From: Bathynomus jamesi
Lineage: Eukaryota > Arthropoda > Malacostraca > Isopoda > Cirolanidae
Length of the DNA: 64,000 nucleotides
Direction of reading: 5' to 3'
NCBI GenBank assembly: GCA_023014485.1
Contig: JAJOZX010009429.1
Location: 1-64,000, forward strand
Below are positions 1 through 10,890 of this stretch, in pieces. Below the pieces are notes generated by a model that worked only from the letters and a program-made list of their open reading frames with translations, had not been told where the DNA came from and ran no database searches. Position numbers and translations under genes: made by a program. Every line of letters starts with the position of its first letter. Position 1 is the stretch's first letter.

Positions 1-700
1 CCTAACCAATTTACTTTTCACGGTAGAAGAATATTTGAACGCCAAAGCAAACTTAAAATCTTTCGTCAAAGCTTTTACTCTTTCTAAGCCGGCAATGTAA
101 GGCAAACTCACATATTGTTTTTGGTTAACTGAAGGTTCCCGAGGGGCATAAAAAGATTTTCTGGCTTTAAAATACGCCTTTCTGATAAATCACTCAGGAT
201 ATTTTAAATCATTAAAAATGTTCCAAATCTTTGAATTTTCCGGGTCCAGTAAATGTGGGCTACAAATCTTGAGTGCTCTTAGAAACATGGAAGAAATAAT
301 TGAGCGTTTAACCCATTCATCATGAAATGAAAAATAATGAATTTATGAATTACAATGAGTAGGTTTTCTACACACCGTGAAATTGGGCTTTTCGCTTTCG
401 TTAATGACTAAAACATCTAAAAAAGGTAATTGTTTGTCGTTCTCCAATTCATATTTAAATTTAATAGAGGGAACAAGATTATTTAATGACTGAAAGAAAG
501 TGTCAAAGTTGTTCCAGTGGTCAGGCCAAAATGAAAAAATAATTATTGTCTACATAACGAAACCAAATTAGATTCATGGGACATATTGTTTGCAACAATT
601 CCGACTCATATAATGTACTCACTATTGGGGATAAAGCGGACCCTATTCTCATACCAAAACGTTGCAAATAAAGTTTTATCAGTTCTAAAAATACAGATTG
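1..700 (-). pseudogene. Penelope-like retroelement reverse transcriptase relic (C-terminal part)
   Basis: Read on the minus strand, this stretch gives pieces of a Penelope-like element reverse transcriptase with several stops and frameshifts. Around 600-665 it reads RFGMRIGSALSPIVSTLY, matching the GxxxGSxLSPI motif. Around 540-570 it reads IWFRYVDNN, a variant of the YVDD catalytic motif. Further downstream, about 150-200, comes FIRKAYFKARKSFY. At about 1-115 comes LPYIAGLERVKAL followed by TVKSKLVR, the spacer that joins the RT to the GIY-YIG endonuclease in this class. The copy is cut by the window edge on its 3' side and stops at about 700, where the next transposon begins. It is certainly dead. 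The order of motifs favours Penelope-like over LINE or LTR reverse transcriptases. Confidence 0.75.
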
Positions 701-1030
701 TAGAATTTAGGGTGGAGCGAAAAATACTTTTTTCTAGTATGAAGTTCTAATAGTGATTAAAAGTTGCATTTATTGGACGAAATATGCCTTCCAAAATATG
801 AGTTCATTTGTTTAAAAGTTTCAGCTGCCACCAGGGGGCTAAAGTTAACACAATTTTGTGTAAAAAGGAAAAAAATGCTTCTATTTTAGGTTTGTCAAAC
901 TATTATAAACTTTTATCTTAGAATTATCTAATAGTTTGATTAAGATTCTTAAATGATAGGAATTCGTTTTGTAAAAATGCCTTTTCATATGCTTAATATC
1001 TTCAGCTGCCACAAGAGAGCTGAAGTTAAC

Positions 1031-1447
1031 ACAATTTAGAGTAACTGAGTCATGTTGAGACTACACTGAATGTTGTGGGGGAGGGTTTGGGGAGGGTTGT
1101 GGGGGAGGGTTTTGGTGTGAAGGAATTTCTTTCTGTGTCATTAGAACAGTGTGTTAACACTTGTCTTCTTAGGTAGTAGGCCTAGTCGCTCAGTTGATCG
1201 GAGAGTTTTTTAATATGATCGGAATATTATAAAACTTTATTTTAAAGTGATTTATATAGAGATAATATTGATTTTATTATAAAATGCTTGTTATAATGTA
1301 TTATATAATTTTAGTTTATTTATAATAATATTATATATTTATATAATATATTATATATATACTTATAAAATATATTATATATATTAATTATATAATGTTT
1401 TGATGTTACAGGATATTTTGTGATTGTGAATTTTTCTTAAAAATATT
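1031..1447 (+). other. AT-rich leader of element T1
   Basis: This gene-free stretch lies between the left inverted repeat and the transposase start. It includes a short G-rich patch (1070-1115) and a long AT tract (1300-1400). I see no clear core promoter motif beyond TATA-like sequence, which cannot be picked out from such AT-rich DNA. Confidence 0.5.
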
Positions 1448-3695
1448 ATGGCATCAAATACTAAATATAAACATTTCACTAGAGAACATATGAAGTGTGC
1501 CATATTTGAAGTACCTTGTGAGATGAGTGATATGCAACTACCAACTTATAACTGCATTATGAAAGATTACCTGTTCACAAAACATTTAGTGAAGGAGCAG
1601 ATGAATAACAAGGAGCCGTCATTTTCTGAAATAGCAGAGGCAGTTTCCAAAAAGGTAGAAAATATTTGGAAGAAGGCCTCTTTGCCAATAGTTTCACATA
1701 CACGCGTTTTACAGATGATGCGAGTGTACCATGATAAATACAGGTCCTTATTAAAGCCATACAAGTCACGCAAGGATCAGCCTAAGTACAAAAATCAGCT
1801 TGAAGAATTTGAAAACTCTTCAAAATGCACTTTGTTTGACATCTGTACCTGCAAATGTAAGGAGTTTAGGAGATGCTCATGTGAAAAGAGTAAGAAAGTC
1901 CCTCCAAAAGAGCAGGATTTTTTAAATGACCAACGAACACGCAGAATAATGGTGATAGGAAGCATTGACATAGCACACACAAGACGATTACAAGCAAGAG
2001 AACATCGAAAGGAAATGGAAAAAGCACGTCTGGAATCCTCACAAACAACTAGTGCTGCTATAACCAATACGTCCAACTTACAAATCGAAACAGAGACAAG
2101 TGAACTTCAACAACTAGAAGAGATATCTGAAGATAATGAGGAAGATACAACCTCGACTCAATATGTAATATCAGAACAACAGATGCGTGAGCCACTGCCT
2201 TCATTAGCAATTACTTGTGATAGATTTAAAATGTCGGACAGAGCTGGGGCTGCTATTGCTTCTGCAGTATTGGCAGATCTTAAAATTGTTACTCCCGAAG
2301 ACAAAGGGAATATTATAGACAGAAGTAAGCTAAGATGTGAAAGACAAAAACAGAGAAAGGAACTACAACAGATAGGAGAGCCAAAAACCATGCGGGGATT
2401 ATACTTTGATGGCAGAAAGGATAAAACAATGATTCAAGTCCAGGAGAGTGATGGCTCTAACCACCAAAGAACCAAACGCGAAGAGCATATCAGCATAATA
2501 TCTGAACCACACTCTCTGTACTTTGCACATGTGACACCTTCCAGTGGCAAAGCTAAATACATTTGCACAGCGCTAGTGAATTGCTTGAAAGAAAGGAATG
2601 TTGATATAGGGAACATCGTTGCAGTTGGCTGTGATTCGACAGTGGTTAACACTGGTAGTATTGGAGGCACAATAAGATTACTGGAAGAAGCCTTTAATAA
2701 GCCATTGCAGTGGCTGATATGCCTTTTACACCTTAATGAACTTCCATTGCGCCATCTGTTTCATCACTTGGATGGTACCACTACTGGACCAAGAGCATTT
2801 TCAGGAGAAATTGGCCGAGCACTTTCAGACTGTGAAAAGCTTCCCATAGTTAACTTCAAACCCATTGAAATTCAAGAGGACATGTGTGAAGTTGATGTAG
2901 ATGACATAAGTACTGACCAGAAATACCTTCTTGAAATTCACAAGGCTATATCAAGTGGAACATTCTCAGAGTCTTAGTCATAAGAGTCCAGACAATATAT
3001 CACATTCAAGGTGGCTCACCACAGCAAACAGGACTCTGCGGTTATATGCAAGTACAGAGAATCCTTCAGGCAATTTACAAGAATTAGCTACTTTCATTGT
3101 TAGGGTATACGCACCAATGTGGTTTCAGATAAAGCGTAAACCATTATGCCAATATGGTGCTAAACATATGTGGCATATGATTGCAAGAAGCCGGTATCTC
3201 CGTGAAGAGCTTAGGAGAGTACATGACTCAGTCATTCAGCGAAATGCATATTACGCAAATCAAGAAAACATTCTCATTGCAATGATAGCTGATGAAAGGG
3301 AGCATGTGCGTCAGTTGGGATTTAGGCGTATCATAAAAGCAAGGGCATGCATTCAAGAAACAGATGTTATCAGGTATTTTAAGGTGCCAGAAATAAATTT
3401 TTATGCCAAAGACTATACAGATCTCATTATGTGGCAAGATTTTCAGATAGCAGAACCACCGATAACCAAAGGAGTTTCTCTTGATGATATTGAATCATGC
3501 ATCAAACATGGTACTACTCTTCATTCAGAATTATTTCAGTTTCCATGTCATACACAAGCCGTAGAGAGATGCGTCAAGCTCGTTACAGACGCTGCTGGAT
3601 CAGTCTGCGGACCTACAAACAGAGACGGTTGGATTCGTGCTACATTAGAATCAAGGAAAAAACAGCCAAAATTTGACACAAAAGCAAATTACTAA
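1448..3695 (+). pseudogene. Transposase-like gene of element T1, one frameshift
   Basis: The first frame (1448-2977) encodes 509 residues. A second frame (ending at 3695) continues the same protein for about 240 residues, so one indel near 2950-2975 separates them. Visible features in order are: a cysteine cluster at residues 133-145 (CTCKCKEFRRCSC), possibly metal-binding; a charged middle; FDG at 320-322; CDST at 395-398 with NTG at 401-403; and LLHLNE at 426-431. The second frame has LGFRRIIKAR, then PCHTQAVER near the C-terminus. The D, D and E of FDG, CDST and AVER are candidate catalytic acids of an RNase-H-fold transposase with a C/H insertion like that seen in hAT and P elements; this is inference. 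The start at 1448 is the first ATG after the AT-rich leader. The long open frames suggest recent activity. I do not recognise a named family. Confidence 0.7.
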
Positions 3696-4212
3696 ATAGT
3701 CTTCAGCAAGAACCCTTTCTAGAGGGAGGTTGGTTGGGGAAAGGGTGGTAACTCTGCTAAGGCACGAAATAACGTTTCTTAACTGTCTCAAGCCAGTATA
3801 AAGGAGGAGACATCCTAATTTATTACTGTTCCCTTTTTCAAGTAAATACAGAATCATACTTAATTGTCATTTTTAAGTTAACTTCAGCCCTCTTGTGGCA
3901 GCTGAAGATATTAAGCATATGAAAAGGCATTTTTACAAAACGAATTCTTATCATTTAAGAATCTTAATCAAACTATTAGATAATTCTAAGATAAAATTTT
4001 ATAATAGTTTGATAAACCTAAAATAGGAGCATTTTTTTCCTTTTTACCCAAAATTGTGTTAAATTTAGCCCCCTGGTGGCAGCTGAAAATATTAAACAAA
4101 TGAACTCATATTTTGGCAGGTATATATCGTCCACTAAATGCAACTTTTAATCACTATTAGAACTTCATACTAGAAAAAAGTATTTTTCGCTCCACATCTA
4201 CAATGTAGATGT

Positions 4213-4612
4213 TTCAGTCATTAACGAATGAGGTCAGGTAGCAGTATATGTCACAGTGCTACCCGCCCGGGGGTAGCGTGGGAGGGGGTGTGGTAGTTGG
4301 GGGAGTGGGGTGGGGGCAAGTGGGAGAGGGGTGGGTGAGTGGGGGTAATGGGGAGAGGGGGTAAGGCGGGAGTGAGGGTGGGGGTAATGGGGGTAATGGC
4401 GTTTTTTACTTTTGTGTGTGGGGGAGGGGGTGGGGTTATTGGGGGAGGGGGGTGTAATGGGGAGAGGGGTGGGGTAATGGGGGTAATGGCGTTTTTACTT
4501 TTGTGGGGGGGTAATGGAGGAGTGGGGGTGGGGGGTAATGGGGGAGAGGGGTTGGGGTAATGGGGATAATGGCGTATATAGCAGTATATGTTACAGTGCT
4601 ACCCGCCCGGAG
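4213..4612. repeat. G-rich minisatellite bracketed by a 35-bp direct repeat
   Basis: Positions 4265-4570 are made of variants of GGGGGTAATGG and GGGGGAGNGGGG, strongly G-rich on the plus strand with many runs of four or more G. The array is bracketed by near-identical copies of AGCAGTATATG followed by a CACAGTGCTACCCGCCCGG block at about 4241-4272 and 4579-4612. The G runs could form G-quadruplexes. Open reading frames here are repeat artefacts. Confidence 0.8.
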
Positions 4613-4993
4613 GGCCAAGTTGTACAACGGTTGCGAGCGACAGCGAGCTACCGCTTGTCTTAAACTATTTTTAGTTAATAACATACAAAATATTCATTTC
4701 AAACGTGTACTGAATTTCTGAAACTGAAGTTAACCCAAAATTCCTTTGAACTTTTAAAAGACTAATATTAACAATGTTAAAATTATGACATACAGTTTAC
4801 TAAAATAAACCCCAAAACTACTACTATTAATACTACTGATGATACTAATAGTAGTAGTAGTAGTAATAATAATAATAATAATATAATAATAATAATAATA
4901 AAATTATTATTATTATTATTATGTTAAAATATTCTTAGGAGATATTTAAGAACGTCATTTCAAAGCTAAGAATATATCCATGTTATTTTCAAG

Positions 4994-5109
4994 TCAGTTA
5001 AGGAATTTCAGTCTGCGACTCAAAAACTTTTTCTTTAAGGAGTGATAATACCCGCGAAAACTAAGCCAGTTAATGCCATCAGTATATGAAGTATGGTTTC
5101 CCTCATACC
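4994..5109 (-). pseudogene. Lectin C-terminal relic in unit A
   Basis: On the minus strand this reads NHTSYTDGINWLSFRGYY and continues to the final KFLN and a TGA at 4994-4996. This is homologous to the last 35 or so residues of the FReD lectins nearby, but diverged. The rest of that lectin copy is absent; upstream (above 5109) the sequence passes into LINE-derived DNA. The same relic occupies the same place in units B, C, D and E, so it predates the duplication of the units. Confidence 0.85.
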
Positions 5110-6196
5110 GATACAACCTCGGTATTTAATCGGTTAATCGGTATTTTAATCGTTCGTCTACTCAACCGATGAACTTTGGAACAATCTTCCTCAGTCCATC
5201 TTTCCCCCTGTCTATGACCTCCAATCTTTCAAACGCAGGCGTTCGCCCTTGGTCCACTTCTCACTACATAAAATAAAACTTGTATTTTTTTATTCTACTA
5301 TTTGATCTATTTTTAATTTTTGTAGTTAATATTCGTAGTCAAATAGTACATAGTACGGGTTATTACTATTATTCATTTAGATATTATTCATCACTTTCAT
5401 GAACGTTGTTTATATGTACAGTATATTTGACTATATTTATATTATATTCATATATTATTCTGGTTATATTTGTATTATTCAAAAATAGTTGCTGACCTTA
5501 TTCAACGTATACGATTATAAGGAGAGATTATTACCGTATGGTCATATCGTGTTTAACGATAATAATTTAGATTGAATATATCGGAATACATAGTTATTTT
5601 CAATTTCACTAAGTTTACAAAATTTCAGAGAGTAATACATTTAATCACTTTCCATCAAACAAAGTTCCCGACCACTCACACATTTCATTCTCTCTCATCA
5701 TTGAAAGTTTGGGCTTTCCAATCAACCGGAATTTTCCCTGGACTCATTTCGTTCCTGTAATATCCAAAATAGCATAGAAAACTTTGGTCTACTATGCAGG
5801 GTCAGGCTTTATATTACTGATGAGCAAATAGCCACAATATCTGAAAGCAATGTGCACTCCCAGATGGAATATTGTTCTCACCCGTGGACTGGAGGTGAGT
5901 TTGAACACAGTTAACTTTATTCAATCCAAAATAGAGCCACAAAAAATTTAACTTAATTTAATTTAATTTAATCACATTACTAATAAATCTCTCTCCTTAC
6001 AGTTGCGTACAAACATTTTTTTGACTCACATTTTTACAGATCTTTTCAGGGTAAATTTTCAGAAAAGATCCACAGGATTGTTCCACTCCACGGCACTCTA
6101 TTCTAGGTTTACGAGGGCCTCAGGGAGCACGCATACCTTAGCTATACAGATACCCTGTTATTGCACCGCTTTCGTTCAAAACTCATTTATACTCCG

Positions 6197-6930
6197 AAAC
6201 CACCCATAATTTAACATTTTTAAGTTTAGTTTCCGAAGAACGTCCATTCCCTCACCCCGTAGAAAGAAATAATAATGTTAATATGATAAAAAATAAAATA
6301 AAAATAAAATTAAAAGAGGGGAAAAAAGAATCCCCTCAGCCCTCTTAAGGAATGTAAATTTGGATATACAGGGTGTCCCGTAAGTCTGGACCCATAGGGA
6401 AAAATAATAAAATTACAAAATAGTCCAAAAATTTATTACATAATCTGTTCAAAGTGTCCGCCGTTGTGTCGCACACATAGTTGAAGACGCAATCTCCACT
6501 GCGACAGCACTTTCTGAATCACAGTCGCAGAAATTTCTTGACACGCCTCCACAATGCGTGCTTTAAGGTGGAAAATGTTCTGAAGTTTGACCTCGTACAC
6601 TTTGGCTTTCAAGTGGCCCCACAAATAAAACTCCAGCGGAGTAAGATCATAATAAAAAAAATAAAAAATAATAATAAAAATAATGAAAAAATATATTATA
6701 AATAAATTTTTGGACTATTTTGTAATTTTATTATTTTTCCCTATGGGTCCAGACTTACGGGACACCCTGTATATTTAAAATTGCCTATGTATTGTATCGG
6801 AGAAAGAAAGCTGCAAATATGCTTTAACCTCCCGAAAAAAAGAAAGTTTTGATTACATAGTATATACAATAGCGTTGTTTCCCTCAAGTTTTACTTACAT
6901 TCCCAGTTCTTACACCCCTCCCGAAATAAC
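6197..6930 (-). repeat. Displaced unit-tail fragment inside unit A
   Basis: This piece matches the tail found at 11068-11410 and 26470-26780 but lies in the middle of the LINE remains, where units B, D and E have about 130 bp of different sequence. It carries a mariner-derived MITE at 6369-6769. The junctions fall near ACTCCGAAACC (6192-6202) and CCGAAATAAC (6921-6930). It looks like ectopic recombination or gene conversion between unit parts. Confidence 0.7.
6369..6769 (-). mobile_element. Internally deleted mariner-like element (MITE), 401 bp
   Basis: The ends begin CAGGGTGTCCCGTAAGTC and are perfect inverted repeats of about 67 bp. A TA lies on each side (6367-6368, 6770-6771), the usual Tc1/mariner target duplication. 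The interior (6436-6650, minus strand) still encodes the transposase C-terminus: DLTPLEFYLWGHLKAKVYE, then CVRHNGGHFEQIM before the stop. The motif DLTPLEF holds the third catalytic acid. The N-terminal two thirds are missing and replaced by an A/T-rich tract (6650-6700). Confidence 0.85.
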
Positions 6931-8250
6931 AGGAAATTCCCTGTAAACGTGTGTGTTTGGGGATGGGTTTATAGTTTACTTCCTCCTTTGGCTAACCAGG
7001 AGTGGATCCTCGAGTCTTCGATAGGCTGTAACTTCTGTAATGCTACCCAGCCAAAATGCTAATTAACTTTTCTCTGTTGCAACATGGCCATGACGTAGTC
7101 CTTCTCTATAGACTATTTCCACTCAATACCCCTGCACTATTTATTAAAAAAAAAATACTATTTAAACCGATTTAATACAAGTAATATAAAAAACTATTTC
7201 TTCATTACTTCCATTTGTGCTGAAACTGCTGCAGATGAATTTCCTTATTTAAATTTAACGAAATGTAGGTGATAATCTGCTCCCATTCCACATTTTATAT
7301 ATTCTCAAATCAACGATGACTTCTAATTCGTTTCATTCCGATTCGTGCTTTAACTTTATCGTTCTTTCTTATGGGATTTATATCCTACCAATAAAGCTTA
7401 TCATTATCATTATCATCATTAAGTGTAATCCCTCTTAACAGACTTAGAGTGATCCTGCTCCCATTTTTTAAAACTCCTTTCTCTGCCTCCTTCTGTATGT
7501 ATGAGTAAGTGAAATTATTTTTAAAAATGCTGTATTTCCTCCCTCCCCCTCACGATAAAGAGTGATTTACAAAATAAAATTAAGCAACTCTAAACTCAGT
7601 TCAATAACGACAAACTTAAGTTTCATGATAAATTACATCTCATTCTCAAGCTTCTTACTTTTTCAATAGGCTTCATTGTATATAAATGCGAATTAGATAA
7701 TAAATAGACGAAATAGAAATGATAACAGTTTTGACGGTATTTTCTATTTACCAATTTACCAAATTTATATTTCGTACTTCAACTTAAATTGAAACTCAAG
7801 AATTCGTAATAAGTCTTGGAAACAATAAAATGTTCTGCAATATTATCGTAGACAGTTTATTCTTCTGTTTATACCAACATTTACAGTATGGAAGTATTAT
7901 ATCATGAACAACACTTTTGATAAGTTGGGTATATAAGGATACCCGTTATGAATAAGTAGCTATGATTTTTCTGAAACAAAATTTGACGATTCCTTGTTGT
8001 GTATCAACTGCACACTTAATTCTTTGTCTTTTGCTGAAAAATGGCGTAAGAATGTTCTTAATATTGCCAACTTTGTTCCCAAATATAAATTAGTTTTTGT
8101 ACATTAATATCCATAATAATTTACCAATAGAAATATAAAGACAAAATGCATAAATATTCAGTCCAAATGTGCAGTAAATTTTTTACATCGATTCAACAAA
8201 AAAACTACTTTGAACTTTTAAAACAACAAAAATTATTAATGCTGATATTA

Positions 8251-8287
8251 CTACTACTACTACTACTACTACTAATACTACTACTAC

Positions 8288-8320
<33 letters not shown>

Positions 8321-8325
8321 GTTTA
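8251..8325. repeat. TAC/TAA trinucleotide microsatellite after lectin A
   Basis: CTACTACTA followed by AATAATAAT runs. A TTA/TAA tract sits at the equivalent place, 60 to 120 bp after the stop codon, in all five lectin copies (14850-14890, 21810-21850, 38828-38880, 58410-58498), with different length and interruptions in each. Confidence 0.85.
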
Positions 8326-8401
8326 ACTGCTTTTAGTTAAAAATTTCTTAGTAAGAAAGGCAATTAATAATTAAGAATAGTATCTTCAAGTCACTTTTAA
8401 G

Positions 8402-9315
8402 TCAGTTGAGAAATTTCTGCCTGAGACTCAAAGAAGTTTTCTTCAAGGAGTGGTGATGTCCACGAAACTCATACCAATTAATGCCATCAGCGTAAGAAGT
8501 GTGATTTCCTTCATACTGAAAACCATTCAAATTCGAACCGTGGCATTTTGAATACCACCATGCACCGCGGTGATTCTTCGAACAACTTCCATCAGCAATG
8601 TCATTGTCTTGATCCTTCGTTGAAAATTTGTAACCGCTGTGACCACCAAAAGAATTTCCGGCGTTGCCTGAATATTCGCCTAAATCCAAGATGTATTTGG
8701 TAGTGGCATCTCCAATGTAAAAGTGTTCGTGCTTGGCCCAACGCTTTTTACCCTCAAAGTCTTCAAGATCGACCCTCAGTTCCGTCAGAGTGTTGCTAAC
8801 TAGGGCGTGAATGTTCTCAAGACCGAGCCAAAATTCTCCTTTCAGGTTCCCAAAACCGATCTGGTACTCAACCCATTTCCTGAAGAAGTTTTCTCTTTGT
8901 GGAAGAGCCTCTCGATGTTGAATCACCGTCCATCCACCTCCGTCAGTTGTCTGATCACAGAAAACGGAAACGGGTCGGTTTTCGCAACAACTGAATGGGT
9001 ACACTTTTCGAACCCAGATTCTTTATCCCCGAGATTGAAAAGATCCGCACAATTCCGAGGACTAGTTTGATCTTCTTTCAATTTGTCATTTGACTTCTGC
9101 AGTGAATATAATCTCATTTTCGTTCTCAGCAGCAAAGAATCTCTTGCGGAGTTCTCACACATTGCTAGAGTTTGAGAGACACAAGCAGGAGAGAATCCAA
9201 TCTCTTTGAAGAGGGTGTAAAGTCCTGTTGCTGTAGCATCACTGCTCTTTCCAAAATGAAAATTGTTTACAAAAGTAACCATCAAAAAGTACATCAAAAG
9301 TTTCGATTCTGCCAT
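8402..9315 (-). pseudogene. Fibrinogen-related (tachylectin-5/ficolin-like) lectin A, one frameshift
   Basis: This copy would encode a secreted lectin of about 304 residues with a signal-like start (MAESKLLMYFLMVTF), a cysteine-bearing N-terminal region and a complete FReD domain. One G is missing in the run where lectins C, D and E have GAATCTGGGG. The frame therefore breaks after residue 100 (about 9010) and resumes for the rest of the domain. After the break all FReD landmarks remain: DGGGW, EFWLG, DQDND, GAWWY and SLKK. The loop after DND reads IADGSCSKNHR, one residue shorter than in C and E and shared with truncated copy B. Its TATA box (9384-9391) is intact. It is either a recent pseudogene or an assembly error in a G run. 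Confidence 0.85.
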
Positions 9316-9383
9316 TGTTGCGAGCTTTTGTTAGTGAACCATTCCCGAAAATGGTTTCTAATAACTGGCTTTGAGATCTCTCC

Positions 9384-9391
9384 TTTTTATA
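9384..9391 (-). promoter_or_regulatory. TATA box of lectin A
   Basis: TATAAAAA on the minus strand, 69 bases upstream of the ATG (9313-9315), within the block ACATTGTATAAAAAGGAG conserved in all five copies. The 5' UTR downstream contains AACCATT/AATGGTT arms around a six-base loop, a potential small hairpin (about 9341-9360). Confidence 0.75.
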
Positions 9392-9399
9392 CAATGTTG

Positions 9400-10640
9400 A
9401 CTGTGTTATCGGTGGCTCGTCTATCTCAAAACATCCGGAGTTTTGTGGGCGTATTTTGAATTCTAGATTACTTGTTTTAGTTTTATTTCATTACTGAAAT
9501 TCTAAACGAGGCGTCTCCTCGAGATTACTCGTAAATATTTTTATTCTATGAATTCTCACTGACTTTTGGAATTCAAAATTTTTCTTTTCATTTTAGCTAT
9601 ATTTAAGCTTAGAATTATCTTTCTTTATATTAATACTATTGTAAATTATCTCGAATGTCGCGTTTTCAAATTTTCTTTGGTTAAATCACTATTGCTGCTG
9701 TCCCTTCAAGTTCACTTTAAAACAACATTAGTGCATATTTATTTCATTGAACAGATACGTTAACTTTGCTTTATTTGGTTGTCTTACTAATACCTAACCT
9801 GTTATCTTTCAGTTCGTCTTTCGTTAATGCAAATTTTCAGTAAAATTAGAATATGAGAACATTCTAATTTTTCAAATTACTACAGTACTCACTGAGTATT
9901 TGAGGGTCGGTCCATGATCACGGATAACCAGATTTAACGGTTAACTCCGTATACACCGCCAGTCAGTGGGTGGTGGAGCCGCTGTTGCCCATTACCACTG
10001 ACTGGCCTTCCACCTCGCGCGCCACCACATTACAATATAATACAGAATGAAGAAGTTTGTACTCACCGCAAAACGTAAAGATCTTCCTCTTCCGAAGGTT
10101 TAACCCCTCCCTCTGCTAACATTCCTGTGATAGCTCAGAGAGACACTGACTGAGACCCGTTGTAGGGGGCTGGCGGAAGACGAACCGCAGATGTAAACAC
10201 TGCGACAAATCATGGTTATCTCGGTGTCATGATCATAGATATGTGGTCAATGGTCTAATTAGTAAATCACGGTTAACTCGATTCACATTTGACTGAATCA
10301 CGAATAAACGCATAAGTATTTCGGGTCCAAAATTTACGTCTTTTATATAAATGAAGTGGGCCCAATCCTCTCATCTGAGCTCCTACTTTTTAACGCACTT
10401 TAACTAAAATTTTCAGACAAAACAAAGTTGTTGGACCACGGCAACATTTTTCTGCCGCTGACGCATCTTTGGACTGGGTTAATGATACTTTTGATAAAAC
10501 CTTATATTTTTTGTTAATAATTATGCCAATATATGAATTTACTTTGGTAAATATGTTATTTAGACGAACAATTAAAAAAAAAATCATTTTGGAGGTAAGG
10601 GGGTCTTTTCTTTAGTTAAATCGTTGTATTATGAAGTTTC
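9400..10640 (-). promoter_or_regulatory. Conserved upstream block of lectin A
   Basis: No gene is seen here. The block matches the upstream blocks of the other units almost throughout. It contains several variants of GGTTAACCGTGATT and GATTCACTCAAATGTGAATC, the CCAGTCAGTGG hairpin and a GTGAGTAC motif that looks like a 5' splice site. Whether these are lectin control elements or the remains of an old DNA transposon is not settled by the sequence. Confidence 0.5.
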
Positions 10641-10699
<59 letters not shown>

Positions 10700-10703
10700 C
10701 AAT

Positions 10704-10890
10704 ATGCGCCTCGGTGGTGTAGATGCGCCTCGGTGGTGTAGATGCGCCTCGGTGGTGTAGTGGTTAGCGTCGCTGACTACGCATCCATAGGCCCAGGGTT
10801 CGAGACCGGACAGCAGCCGGCGCGCAGCAAAACCCAGCTGTTCATCTTTCCACACAATAAAGAAAGTGGTTGGTAGATAAATGGGTACCC
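10704..10890 (+). mobile_element. tRNA-derived SINE with triplicated head
   Basis: The A box TGGTGTAGTGG (10752-10762) and a perfect B box GGTTCGAGACC (10798-10808) stand 35 bp apart, the arrangement of an RNA polymerase III promoter. The first 20 or so bases (ATGCGCCTCGGTGGTGTAG) occur three times in a row from 10704. The 3' part has CAGCTGTTCATC and ends near GGGTACCCTAGA. The region does not fold as a clean tRNA with an acceptor stem, so a SINE is preferred over a tRNA gene. Confidence 0.7.

Larger units (their letters stand above)
712..4195 (+). mobile_element. DNA transposon with 319-bp terminal inverted repeats (element T1)
   Basis: The left repeat 712-1030 begins GTGGAGCGAAAAATAC. It is repeated in inverse orientation at 3877-4195 over the same length, 319 bp, with only scattered mismatches. 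Weak similarity continues a few bases outward (ATTGTAGA at 698 and its complement after 4195), so the true end may lie near 698. I could not find a convincing target-site duplication. The interior carries one transposase-like gene (1448-3695). Bases 1031-1447 are AT-rich with no gene and could be a promoter or 5' UTR. Bases 3696-3876 are non-coding. The superfamily is not assigned; see the gene entry. Confidence 0.85.
5160..7435 (+). pseudogene. LINE reverse transcriptase remains, unit A
   Basis: These are two overlapping or successive remains of non-LTR retrotransposons, antisense to the lectin. At 5174-5239 the sequence reads LWNNLPQSIFPPVYDLQSF, followed by KRR, the classic C-terminal end of LINE (CR1/Jockey-like) reverse transcriptases. 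At 5863-5892 it reads MEYCSHPWTG, the equivalent of the LEYCSxxW motif. It continues through HITNKSLSLQLRTNIF and SLYSRF..ASGSTHTL, which match the post-RT region of the same proteins, to about 6195. At 7370-7430 lies a CCAATAAAGC-type 3' end with a TTATCA tandem, the usual LINE tail. Many stops and frameshifts are present. The same remains, with shared mutations, occur in every unit. Confidence 0.75.
4614..10640 (-). repeat. Lectin unit A (minus strand)
   Basis: This is the reverse-complement copy of the repeated lectin unit. Reading leftward from 10640 it has the upstream block (9400-10640), the lectin gene (8402-9315), a 3' flank rich in TAC/TAA microsatellite (8250-8325), LINE remains (5160-7435) and the lectin C-terminal relic (4994-5109). 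It ends in truncated tail sequence near 4614, at the G-rich minisatellite. It matches units B to E base for base over long stretches with small indels. A 0.73-kb piece of tail sequence (6197-6930) sits out of place in the middle of the LINE remains. Confidence 0.85.

Noticed and set aside
4339..4560. Glycine-rich open frame
   Set aside because: It is a translation of the G-rich minisatellite with no other support.
5816..5850. CTGATGAG...GAAA resembling a hammerhead ribozyme core
   Set aside because: No stem II can be drawn between the two core boxes, and the stretch lies in LINE reverse transcriptase remains in all units.
10744..10820. Possible tRNA gene
   Set aside because: A and B boxes are present, but no acceptor stem or anticodon arm folds convincingly, so a SINE is preferred.
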